64,000 bases of DNA, taken from contig NZ_FNHW01000001.1 of NCBI RefSeq assembly GCF_900103485.1, positions 3,307,057 to 3,371,056 on the forward strand. Reading direction: 5' to 3'. Shown here in pieces: positions 44,024 through 52,298 of the stretch. The notes below the pieces were generated by a model. The model worked only from the letters and a program-made list of their open reading frames with translations, was not told the origin of the DNA and searched no databases. Position numbers and translations under genes: made by a program. How positions within the stretch are numbered: the stretch's first letter is position 1; every line of letters begins with the position of its first letter. The stretch is from Fictibacillus solisalsi. GTDB lineage: Bacteria; Bacillota; Bacilli; Bacillales; Fictibacillaceae.

Positions 44024-45289
44024 CTATTTATTCATCTCTTCCTGTATCGCCTTGGCAGCGCTATCTGCCGCCTGTTGCGGTGTCTTCTTCCCTTGCATCA
44101 TTTCCTGAAGCTTAGCCTGTATTTGCGGCATGACCGAACGGGAAACAGGGTGAATTACGCCGGGCTTCGCGTACTTTGCATATTCCGTTAATATTTTCAT
44201 GTCCTTGTCTTCATTGTAAATGGATGCTGCTGATTTTCTTGGTGGTACATATTTGGTCAGCTTGTTGAATGCTTTCAGGCTTTCCGTGCTTGTCATCGAT
44301 TTGACGAGCTGTGCAGCCAGTTTTTTATTTTCAGAGTTGCCGGAAACAACGAACATTCCGGTTGTTCCAAAGGTTGCTATCTCTTTATTCTTAAGCGGTG
44401 AACCAATCGCATAGTCTTTAAATCCTTTTTCTTTCATCGTGGCAAGAGAAGCTCCGGTTCCCCAGTATGCCAGAGACTTTCCTTCCAAAAACAGTGGAAG
44501 GTGGTCGATGGTATTAATGGAATCTTTCGGGATCATCTTGTTTTTATACCAGTTATTGACCAGTTCAAATCCCTTGACGGCATCCGATTTGTTGATGGCG
44601 ATTTTTCCATCATCGGTAATGACCTGACCGCCAGCCTGCCAGACATAAGGATAAAGCGTGGCATTTGGCGTATTTCCGCCTTCGTAGTTTCGTGCATAAT
44701 ATCCTTTCTTCACAGCCTTTTCAGCCAAAGCATTGAATTCATCCCATGTTTGCGGCAAATGGTTTGGATCCCCGCCAAGCTCCTTCAGGATCTTTGTATT
44801 GTAGAAGTAGGTTTGCACCTCTTTTAATAAAGGAAGACCATACATTTTATCTTTGTACGTAACCGCTTCCAATGACGTTTTGTCAAAATCGTCCTTGCCA
44901 TAGTCGCCAAGCAGATCATCGATTGGGGCGAGCACGCCTTTGTCTGCAAACTGTGCCATCATGTCCGGAATGAGGTAAAAGACATCAGGACCCTGTTTCG
45001 CAGCGAGTGCGGTCAGGATTTTTTGCTCCCGGTTCGCCCATGGAATTTCTTCAAACTTTACTTTTACATTCGGATACTCTTTCTTGAACCGTTCACCCAT
45101 CTCTTTGAATACTTCGTTTTGCTTGCTCTTCAGTTCATCACTCACGTACGGATGAATCCATACCGTTAATGTTGCTGATTGTTTCTTGTCCGTGCTTCCT
45201 CCCGATGCGGCCTCGTCCTTGGAACAGGCAGTAAAAAGTAATAGCAACGCACATAAAAGAACAATGACCCCGCTTTTTTTCCAGAACAT
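44024..45289 (-). CDS. sugar ABC substrate-binding lipoprotein
   Basis: 421 residues. Lipoprotein signal with LFTAC and Cys22. Family 1 solute-binding landmarks: LTVWIHPYVSDE, FKEMGERFKKEYPNVKVKFEEIPW, GPDVFYLIPD and GKSLAYWGTGASLATM. First gene of the leftward operon. Sugar unknown; the linked GH84 enzyme suggests N-acetylhexosamine-containing material (inference). Confidence 0.9.
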   Translation of the reverse strand: MFWKKSGVIVLLCALLLLFTACSKDEAASGGSTDKKQSATLTVWIHPYVSDELKSKQNEVFKEMGERFKKEYPNVKVKFEEIPWANREQKILTALAAKQGPDVFYLIPDMMAQFADKGVLAPIDDLLGDYGKDDFDKTSLEAVTYKDKMYGLPLLKEVQTYFYNTKILKELGGDPNHLPQTWDEFNALAEKAVKKGYYARNYEGGNTPNATLYPYVWQAGGQVITDDGKIAINKSDAVKGFELVNNWYKNKMIPKDSINTIDHLPLFLEGKSLAYWGTGASLATMKEKGFKDYAIGSPLKNKEIATFGTTGMFVVSGNSENKKLAAQLVKSMTSTESLKAFNKLTKYVPPRKSAASIYNEDKDMKILTEYAKYAKPGVIHPVSRSVMPQIQAKLQEMMQGKKTPQQAADSAAKAIQEEMNK

Positions 45290-45334
45290 CTCAACTTCCT
45301 CCCTTTTTCTGGTTCATAACTGGTACTCAAATTC

Positions 45335-45363
45335 AGAATAAGTGAGGTCTTTTTAAGTGTCAA
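45335..45363 (-). promoter_or_regulatory. sigma-A promoter of the leftward sugar operon
   Basis: Minus strand: -35 TTGACA (45358-45363), a 17-base spacer, -10 TATTCT (45335-45340). The -35 lies in an inverted repeat (AAGTGTC at 45355-45361 and GACACTT at 45381-45387), a possible regulator site. The rest of the 391-bp divergent spacer shows no other clear element. Confidence 0.7.
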
Positions 45364-45680
45364 TATATTCTGTATTTTTGGACACTTTAAGGACATTGCC
45401 CAATAATTGGCATCTCCATTCCTCACGAAATCTCTCCTATTATTTATCGTCACATTAAAGACAGCCCCGAGTTTCCCGAGTGAAAAGGCATTTATCACCT
45501 GCACTGCCTGAATTCTTCGGCACTGTACCTATTGGTATATGAATGGAGTAAGTTTCTATTTAACTGAATTTTCTAAAATATTATTGGAGAAGGAGGGGTA
45601 TTTTTGTATCATTAATAACGAACCAGATATGACCCAAATAAATACTGCTGTGTTTAATCCTTAAGAGGAGGTTTTTGCAT

Positions 45681-47663
45681 GTGAAAAAGTGGTATATGAA
45701 CCTGCTGCTCTGCTGTTTGCTTGCCGCGTGCCTTTTTCCATTTTCAATGCAAGCACATGCTGCCGGTCACACAGAAAGACTTGGAACGGCTCACTTTAAC
45801 ATCGGCATTCATTCAAGCGCTTATGGAAAAGGACCAGATGGAAACCAGGTCATCTATGCAGCGGCCAGCGGGACCCCGACGATGCTGAACATTATTAATC
45901 CTGTCGATGGTAAAAAAATAGCCAGTCATCCATTGAATGGTGCAGCTTCAGCCTGGGGAATGGTTGTTGATCCAAATGGACTTGTCTACATTGCGGGAGG
46001 TTCTTTTTTATACCGGTACGACCCCAAAACAGATACCGTAACCAACCTTGGAAAACCCGTTGAGAGTGAAACAGCGCTTTGGAGGCTGCAGAGTGACCAT
46101 TTGGGACGCATTTTCGGCGGCACCTATCCAAACGGAAAAGTGTTCATGTATGACCCAGAAAAGAAGTCATTTACAGACTTCGGGCAAGTGGCCCAAGACC
46201 AGGGCTACACACGAAGTGTCGCTGTAGCCCAAAGACATGTATATGCCGGGACAGGTGTAAAAAAAGCGCAGTTGATCGAAATCATGCCGGAAACCGGAAA
46301 GAAGAACAACATACCGCTTCCCGAAAAATTTGCCAGCGAGCAGGATCTATATGATCTTGACGCCTATCGCGGTTTCCTTTTTGCCCGGCTTACCCCGTCC
46401 AACACAATGCTTGTCTACGATTTAAAGAAGAAGAAATGGGTGGATGAAATTGAAAATGTGAAAGGCTCTCGTGTGTCCCCTCCAGACGCTAAAGGCCTTG
46501 TCTATTTCAATATTGGAGATGAACTCTATTCGTACAGATTAAGTGACAAGGAGCTCACGCCGACCGGATACAAAGAGAGCTGGAGCAATAAAGGATTCGG
46601 GTGGATGAAGCTGCCCGGGGCAGGACTTAAAGGAAAAAGCCTGGTCAGTATGCGGTATAACGGCAGCTTCTGGATATACAATCCAAAGACAGGACAATCA
46701 AAGAGCATTGAAGCTGACATTGAAGGACAGCCGGTTGAAATTCAGTCGATTGGCAGAGGGCCTGACGGAAACATATACACGAGCGGTTACCCGACCGGAG
46801 GATTTTCCAAGTATTCTCCCGAAGACCACGAGTTTACGAGATTCAGAGGCTTCGGGCAGGCGGAAAACATGCTGTCAACGGACAGGTTTCTTTATTTGGG
46901 CGTGTATACCGGCGGAGTGATTTATAAGTATGATCCTGAAAAACCGTATGACCATGATCCTGTAAATGTTCCGAAGGCCACTAACCCACGGGCACTGTTC
47001 TCGCTAAAAAGTGAGAGCCAAGACCGGCCATTTGGCTGGGCAAAGGGAGACGGAAACCTATTTATCGGCACAGTTCCTGACTACGGAAAACTTGGAGGGG
47101 CACTGACGGTTCTTAATGAGGAAACTGAAAGCTATGATGTTCACCCCAACATTGTCAGCAATCAAAGCATTATTTCCCTCTCTTATAACGGCGGTATTGT
47201 TTATGGAGGAACGAGTGTATTTGGCGGACTTGGTTCAACACCTACAGAATCGGAAGGCAAACTGCTTGCCTATGATCCTGCTGCCAATAAAAAACTGTTT
47301 GAAATCTCACCGCTTCCTGGTGAAAAAGCCATTGGTGCCCTCTCATTCGACAAGAACGGTTACCTGTGGGGCATGAGCCCCGGCAAAATTTTCAAATTTG
47401 ATCCTGCCACCAGGCAGGTGATCGGGTCCAAGGAACTCTTTCCGTTCAGCTGGAGCAGCATCGGCCATTATTGGAGAGGTGTATTCCTCGATTATGATGC
47501 AGATGGAAACTTTTACGGAACGACGCTTGGCAAACTGTTCAAGTTCAATCCCGAGACATGGGAAACAGAAATTCTTAATGAGGATGCTTCCCTTTATGCG
47601 AAGGATCGGAGTGGGAACTTTTATTTTTCAAGAGGAACGGATTTATACCGGTACAGCCGGTAA
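45681..47663 (+). CDS. exported beta-propeller protein A
   Basis: Start at GTG 45681 (AGGAGG 9 bases before); a TTG two codons earlier is possible. 660 residues. Signal peptide ending near QAHA-AG. The mature part is a run of beta-propeller blades with repeated patterns GTYPNGKVFMYDPEKKSF, GPDGNIYTSGYP, LYLGVYTGGVIYKYDPE and YGGTSVFGGLG. It is similar along most of its length to the next protein. No catalytic motif recognised; could be a glycan-binding protein or a lyase-like propeller enzyme. Confidence 0.82.
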   Translation: MKKWYMNLLLCCLLAACLFPFSMQAHAAGHTERLGTAHFNIGIHSSAYGKGPDGNQVIYAAASGTPTMLNIINPVDGKKIASHPLNGAASAWGMVVDPNGLVYIAGGSFLYRYDPKTDTVTNLGKPVESETALWRLQSDHLGRIFGGTYPNGKVFMYDPEKKSFTDFGQVAQDQGYTRSVAVAQRHVYAGTGVKKAQLIEIMPETGKKNNIPLPEKFASEQDLYDLDAYRGFLFARLTPSNTMLVYDLKKKKWVDEIENVKGSRVSPPDAKGLVYFNIGDELYSYRLSDKELTPTGYKESWSNKGFGWMKLPGAGLKGKSLVSMRYNGSFWIYNPKTGQSKSIEADIEGQPVEIQSIGRGPDGNIYTSGYPTGGFSKYSPEDHEFTRFRGFGQAENMLSTDRFLYLGVYTGGVIYKYDPEKPYDHDPVNVPKATNPRALFSLKSESQDRPFGWAKGDGNLFIGTVPDYGKLGGALTVLNEETESYDVHPNIVSNQSIISLSYNGGIVYGGTSVFGGLGSTPTESEGKLLAYDPAANKKLFEISPLPGEKAIGALSFDKNGYLWGMSPGKIFKFDPATRQVIGSKELFPFSWSSIGHYWRGVFLDYDADGNFYGTTLGKLFKFNPETWETEILNEDASLYAKDRSGNFYFSRGTDLYRYSR

Positions 47664-47691
47664 GAGGATGTAAAAAAGGAGGAGATTTTTG

Positions 47692-50199
47692 TTGAAAAGG
47701 TGGATTTCACTCTGTTTATGTCTTGCGATTCTGTTTGGTTTAGGTCTTGGATTCAGCCAACAGGCCTCCGCCAAAGGTTCGAGTAAATTAGCGAGGACCT
47801 ATTTTGGCGAACCTCAGAAACTGACTGCCCCTCTGAACCAGGCCATTTCCATTTTTAACGGCGCTGTCGGAACAGAAGACGGGCATCGTGTCATGTATAC
47901 GACAACCAAAGGCTTTCCCGCCAAATTAAACGTGCTTGATATTGAAGACTACAAGCTAAAGCGGGTCATCGACCTTGAGGATTCAGAAAACTCATGGGCT
48001 CACGAAGTCGTCCCGAACGGTGACCTCTACGTTGCCACCGAGGGCGGCGGAGCGAAATTATGGAGATACTCTCCTGTCACCAAAAAGGCAGAATTGGTTT
48101 ACAAGTTTCCCGGCGAATCGTTTGCTTTCTCCATTACTTCCAATGAAGAAGGAAAAGTATTTGTTGGAACCTACCCAAGCGGTAAAGTGTTTAAATATGA
48201 TCCGGAAACCAAAAAGGTAACGGATTACGGAAGGATGATTGGAGCTGTATCCCAGGAATATATCCGTTCACTTGCAGTGATCGGCGATAACATTTATTCC
48301 GGAACCGGGCATGGGCAAATCGTCCGCTACAACATGAAAACTGGCGAAAAGGAGGACATCTCCAAGTCCATCGGGGAACCCGGGCATATCTATGACCTGG
48401 AAAAAGTGGATGACCGCTACCTGTTCGCCCGCTATGAGCTTTCCAGCAACGGTTTTATTTATGACACACAGGAAAAGAAATGGCTCGATGTCACCATTCC
48501 GAATGTTCGCGGCTTGCATGTAGAAGAAGAATCGCTCAACAATAAAGTCTACTTTATGACTACGGACAATAAATTGAGGACAGTTGATCTCGGCACCTTA
48601 AAAATTGAAGACACAGGCATCGAGTACGAAAGTGGGTTCCGAGGAGTGGATTGGGTGGAATTCAATACGCCTGAGCTCCCAGGGAAAAGCCTGGTGACCA
48701 TCAACTTCAGCGGGTATGTCACCATTATTAATCTCGAGACCAAAAAGGTGACACGTCTTCCTTCTCTAGTTCAGTCGACTCCGACAGTCATGCAGGCGAT
48801 CGAAAAAGGACCAGACGGCAATTTCTATATCAGCGGCATGCAGACATCAAAAGGCGCACAGTACAACCCGGTGACTGGAGAGATCACTCCTTTTAATCTT
48901 GGACAGGGAGACAGCATGGCACCGCTTGGGAATAAAATGCTCATGGGTGTTTATCCGTCAGGTGATATCCGCGCCTATGACCCGGCTCTCCCGCCCTCCA
49001 ACGACAATCCTGAAAAACTGTTTGTGCTCGGAGAGTCGCAGAACCGGATTAAAACGATCTCCACAGGCGGAGGGAAAGCCTTTATCGGCAGTATACCGTT
49101 TTACGGGGAACTTGGCGGTGCACTGACCGTTTATGACCCTGAGGCGGAAGGCGTGAAATATAAGGTGTTCCGGAATGTTGTTCAGGACCAAAGCGTTGTT
49201 GGCCTCGCCTATAAAGATGGGCTAGTCTACGGCTCGACCTCGATTACAGGGGGTCTTGGAGCTGATCCTACAGCTGAAGAAGCAAAGGTCTTTGTATGGG
49301 ACGTAAAAAATGAAAAGAAAATCAAAGAAATATCATTGAACATCGAAGGAATTGAAAAACCCCATCTGATCGGAGAGCTTTCCATTGGACCAGACGGACT
49401 GTTATGGGGTGCTGTAAAAAATGCCATCTTCGCCCTGGACCCAGAAACACTTAACGTTGTTAAAAGCAAGAAGGTTTATCCTGATGGCGTACTCCCTGAG
49501 GATGCATGGGGATCCATCGATTTAAAATGGTCCGGCGGCCTGCTGTTTGCCAATTTCACGGGCGGCAATTTGACTGCCATCGATCCTGACACCTTAGACA
49601 GCCAAAAGATCACAAACGCTTATTCATTTTCCATCGGTGATGATGGAGATATTTATTACTCCTTGGCTTCCAACCGCACCTTACTGTATAAAATTGAGGT
49701 GGATCATATTGCAAAAGTAAAATCTGTTCATCTGACAAACAACGGATTTGAAATCCCCATGGTGGATGACCGTGTGCCAGGATGGGCTTCCATGTTTGCC
49801 ACTGACAGCGAAGTTCAGTTCAATTTAACCAATGAAAAGCATAAAAAGGGAAGAAACAGCTTAAAGCTTGTTGATGCTTCCCGCAAAAAGTCCGTAGCGC
49901 TGATGAGCCATCCGGTAAAGGTCGAGCCTGGCCAGGTCCTCAAAGCACAGACTCAGCTTTATTTAAGAGAAGGCCTTTCAAGCTTTATGCTGCGGTACTA
50001 TGACAAAGATGGAAAAGAAGTATCCTCCACACCTGTTCATACTGAATCCGGCTACAACCAATGGCAAAAAGTAACGGTGACCGCAAAAGCTCCAGAAAAA
50101 GCAGCCACCGCCAAGGTGCTGGCGTATACAACCGCTTATGCGATGACTACATCTTATTATGACGACATCAAGCTTTCTAAATTAACGCTGGAAGAATAA
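47692..50199 (+). CDS. exported beta-propeller protein B with C-terminal carbohydrate-binding-like domain
   Basis: TTG start at 47692 (GGAGG 9 bases before; a TTG one codon earlier is possible). 835 residues. Signal peptide MKRWISLCLCLAILFGLG ending near QASA-KG. Propeller blades match protein A (VFVGTYPSGKVFKYDPETKK, KGPDGNFYISGM, LGGALTVYDPE, YGSTSITGGLG). The extra C-terminal part of about 150 residues (NNGFEIP, VPGW, GRNSLKLVD, then YYDDIKLS at the end) looks like a CBM4/9-like beta-sandwich. It starts about 28 bases after protein A. Probably binds or acts on an extracellular polymer. Confidence 0.82.
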   Translation: MKRWISLCLCLAILFGLGLGFSQQASAKGSSKLARTYFGEPQKLTAPLNQAISIFNGAVGTEDGHRVMYTTTKGFPAKLNVLDIEDYKLKRVIDLEDSENSWAHEVVPNGDLYVATEGGGAKLWRYSPVTKKAELVYKFPGESFAFSITSNEEGKVFVGTYPSGKVFKYDPETKKVTDYGRMIGAVSQEYIRSLAVIGDNIYSGTGHGQIVRYNMKTGEKEDISKSIGEPGHIYDLEKVDDRYLFARYELSSNGFIYDTQEKKWLDVTIPNVRGLHVEEESLNNKVYFMTTDNKLRTVDLGTLKIEDTGIEYESGFRGVDWVEFNTPELPGKSLVTINFSGYVTIINLETKKVTRLPSLVQSTPTVMQAIEKGPDGNFYISGMQTSKGAQYNPVTGEITPFNLGQGDSMAPLGNKMLMGVYPSGDIRAYDPALPPSNDNPEKLFVLGESQNRIKTISTGGGKAFIGSIPFYGELGGALTVYDPEAEGVKYKVFRNVVQDQSVVGLAYKDGLVYGSTSITGGLGADPTAEEAKVFVWDVKNEKKIKEISLNIEGIEKPHLIGELSIGPDGLLWGAVKNAIFALDPETLNVVKSKKVYPDGVLPEDAWGSIDLKWSGGLLFANFTGGNLTAIDPDTLDSQKITNAYSFSIGDDGDIYYSLASNRTLLYKIEVDHIAKVKSVHLTNNGFEIPMVDDRVPGWASMFATDSEVQFNLTNEKHKKGRNSLKLVDASRKKSVALMSHPVKVEPGQVLKAQTQLYLREGLSSFMLRYYDKDGKEVSSTPVHTESGYNQWQKVTVTAKAPEKAATAKVLAYTTAYAMTTSYYDDIKLSKLTLEE

Positions 50200-50230
50200 T
50201 GCCCATAATAGCAAAAGGAGTGGGTTAACT

Positions 50231-52123
50231 ATGATCCGTCAGATACCGGAAAACGAAAGCAGCCTTTTATCCCCTGTCCCACAAGTCGTAAAAATTCACG
50301 AAGACGGCTTTGCCCTTTCACCTGTCGTATGGCTTGTAACCGGTGTGGACACTCCCCCTGCGGCATTGCTGCACGTCGAAACTGCACTCTATCATGCAGG
50401 GGTAAAGGAAGTGGAAATCAGAAGCACGCCCCCGGAAGAAGGCTTAGCTGCCACAGCCATGCCAGTCATGATTTATATGGGGGAATTTCCGTCAAACCAG
50501 GCCGTTTCTGATGCGATAGATCTTCTTGGAGCTGCACCTCCTGAAGGTTTGAATGCTGAAGGATATGTGCTGGCAGCCGGCTCAACGGCCTCCGGCACCC
50601 ATATGATTGTTTTGGCCGGAAGGGATGAGAACGGTACCTTTTATGCCGCTCAAACCTTCAGCCAGCTCATTATTAAGAAAGACCCTCTCGGATGGATCCC
50701 TTCGGCAGTTGTGTATGATTGGCCGTCCATGCCTGTCCGGGGTGTGATCGAGGGATTTTACGGCCCGCCCTGGTCTCATGAAGAACGTCTGAACCAGCTT
50801 TCCTTTTACAGCAAGCACAAGCTGAATGCCTATGTGTATGCACCAAAAGATGACCCCTACCACCGTGAAAAATGGCGAACCTCCTATCCACAGGACAAAA
50901 TGGAGGAAATCAAGCAGCTGGTTGATGCAGCAAAAAGGAACCATATAACTTTTACATTTGCCATCTCACCAGGCAACAGCATCACCTTTTCAGATGATAC
51001 GGAATTTCAGGCTCTCATGAATAAAGCGCAGGCAGTCTGGGATATTGGCGTGAGGTCATTTGCTCTTTATCTGGATGATATTGATCCCGCACTCCACTTT
51101 CCAATGGACAAAGAAAAATTCGGAGAAGATCATAATCCTTCTGCCGCAGCCCAGGCTTTCCTTCTCAACCGTTTTAATGATGAATTTATAAAAACACATC
51201 CTGGGGCAAAGCCGTTAATCACCGTACCGACCGAATATTATGAAGAAGGTACTTCTCCTTACCGGGAACGATTTGCGGCGCTCCTGCAGCCGGATATTAT
51301 CGTACAATGGACCGGCATAGGTGTAGTCGCTCCATCCATCCGCGTCACGGATGCCCAATTTATTCATGGTATCTTCCAGCATCCGCTTTTAATATGGGAC
51401 AATTACCCCGTAAATGATTTTGACCGCAACCGGCTTTTCCTTGCGCCGCTTTACGGCAGAGACGTGGAATTGTATAAGGAAGATGAAATCATCGGGATGA
51501 CAGCCAATCCCATGAATGAAGCAGAGGCTTCAAAAATCCCGCTGTATACCATGGCAGAGTACATGTGGAATCCCTCGGGTTATGAGCCCGAAGCGTCGCT
51601 GCAAAAAAGTCTTTTAGAGTTTTCTGGCGGCAGAGAAATGAAAGCCCTGAGACTGTTTGTTGAAAGCTGTTATGGCAGTCTATTAAATAACCATAAAGAG
51701 CCGCTATCTCTACGGCTGGAGCCACTCGTGGAAACTTTTTGGGAACAGAAGGAAAAAGGAGCTGTAGCAGCGGAGGCAAAAGAGCTTCTTCACCAATTCG
51801 TTGAACTGAAAAATGTACCAGATCAGCTCCAGCAGCTGGATAATCCGAATTTCCTTAGAGAAGCAGAGCCCTATTTACTCAAATTGTCCTTGTATGGTGC
51901 CGGGGGAGAAGCTGCGGTGCAGCTGGTTCAGATGGAGATAGAGGGTGATGCTTCCCAGGCGGATAATCAGAGAGTCATTCTTGAACGTCTGGTCGAACAA
52001 CTGGCTTCCATTCCGCAAAAACTGAGTTTAAGCGTACTAAATTCGTTCATAAACAGGGTTCTTGGCCGTGATGCATTGACTGAAGGCACAAAAGCGGACT
52101 CTCCGGCACCTACCATTTACTAA
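50231..52123 (+). CDS. GH84 beta-N-acetylglucosaminidase
   Basis: 630 residues. An N-terminal GH20b-like domain (about 10-160) is followed by the GH84 barrel starting RGVIEGFYGPPWSHEERL, with APKDDPYHREKWR and the catalytic Asp pair Asp282-Asp283 in YLDDID, then WTGIGVVAP and a helical C-terminal part. Enzymes of this family remove terminal GlcNAc by substrate-assisted catalysis, from hyaluronan-type or O-GlcNAc substrates. There is no signal peptide, so it should act inside the cell on imported material. Third gene of the rightward operon, 31 bases after propeller B. Confidence 0.9.
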   Translation: MIRQIPENESSLLSPVPQVVKIHEDGFALSPVVWLVTGVDTPPAALLHVETALYHAGVKEVEIRSTPPEEGLAATAMPVMIYMGEFPSNQAVSDAIDLLGAAPPEGLNAEGYVLAAGSTASGTHMIVLAGRDENGTFYAAQTFSQLIIKKDPLGWIPSAVVYDWPSMPVRGVIEGFYGPPWSHEERLNQLSFYSKHKLNAYVYAPKDDPYHREKWRTSYPQDKMEEIKQLVDAAKRNHITFTFAISPGNSITFSDDTEFQALMNKAQAVWDIGVRSFALYLDDIDPALHFPMDKEKFGEDHNPSAAAQAFLLNRFNDEFIKTHPGAKPLITVPTEYYEEGTSPYRERFAALLQPDIIVQWTGIGVVAPSIRVTDAQFIHGIFQHPLLIWDNYPVNDFDRNRLFLAPLYGRDVELYKEDEIIGMTANPMNEAEASKIPLYTMAEYMWNPSGYEPEASLQKSLLEFSGGREMKALRLFVESCYGSLLNNHKEPLSLRLEPLVETFWEQKEKGAVAAEAKELLHQFVELKNVPDQLQQLDNPNFLREAEPYLLKLSLYGAGGEAAVQLVQMEIEGDASQADNQRVILERLVEQLASIPQKLSLSVLNSFINRVLGRDALTEGTKADSPAPTIY

Positions 52124-52154
52124 TCGAGGGAGTTAAGGTCAATGACCCTCAACC

Positions 52155-52210
52155 TTATTTTCAAAAAAGGCGGTTTTATTTTCAAAATCAGCCGCTTATT
52201 TTCAAACCGT
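52155..52210. repeat. short tandem repeat of about 21 bp
   Basis: Three imperfect copies starting at 52155, 52176 and 52196, each opening TTATTTTCAAA and followed by a CGG/CCG-containing segment. Non-coding, between the GH84 stop and the terminator. Confidence 0.6.
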
Positions 52211-52253
52211 TTAAGTCCATAAGGAGTCGACGTTATTCGACTTAATCAAATGG

Positions 52254-52294
52254 AAAAACCCCCTGTACGCACCGTGTGCTACAGGGGGTTTTTT
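52254..52294. terminator. bidirectional terminator
   Basis: AAAAACCCCCTGTA / TACAGGGGGTTTTTT between the convergent GH84 and subtilase genes. Confidence 0.88.
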
Positions 52295-52298
52295 CTAG

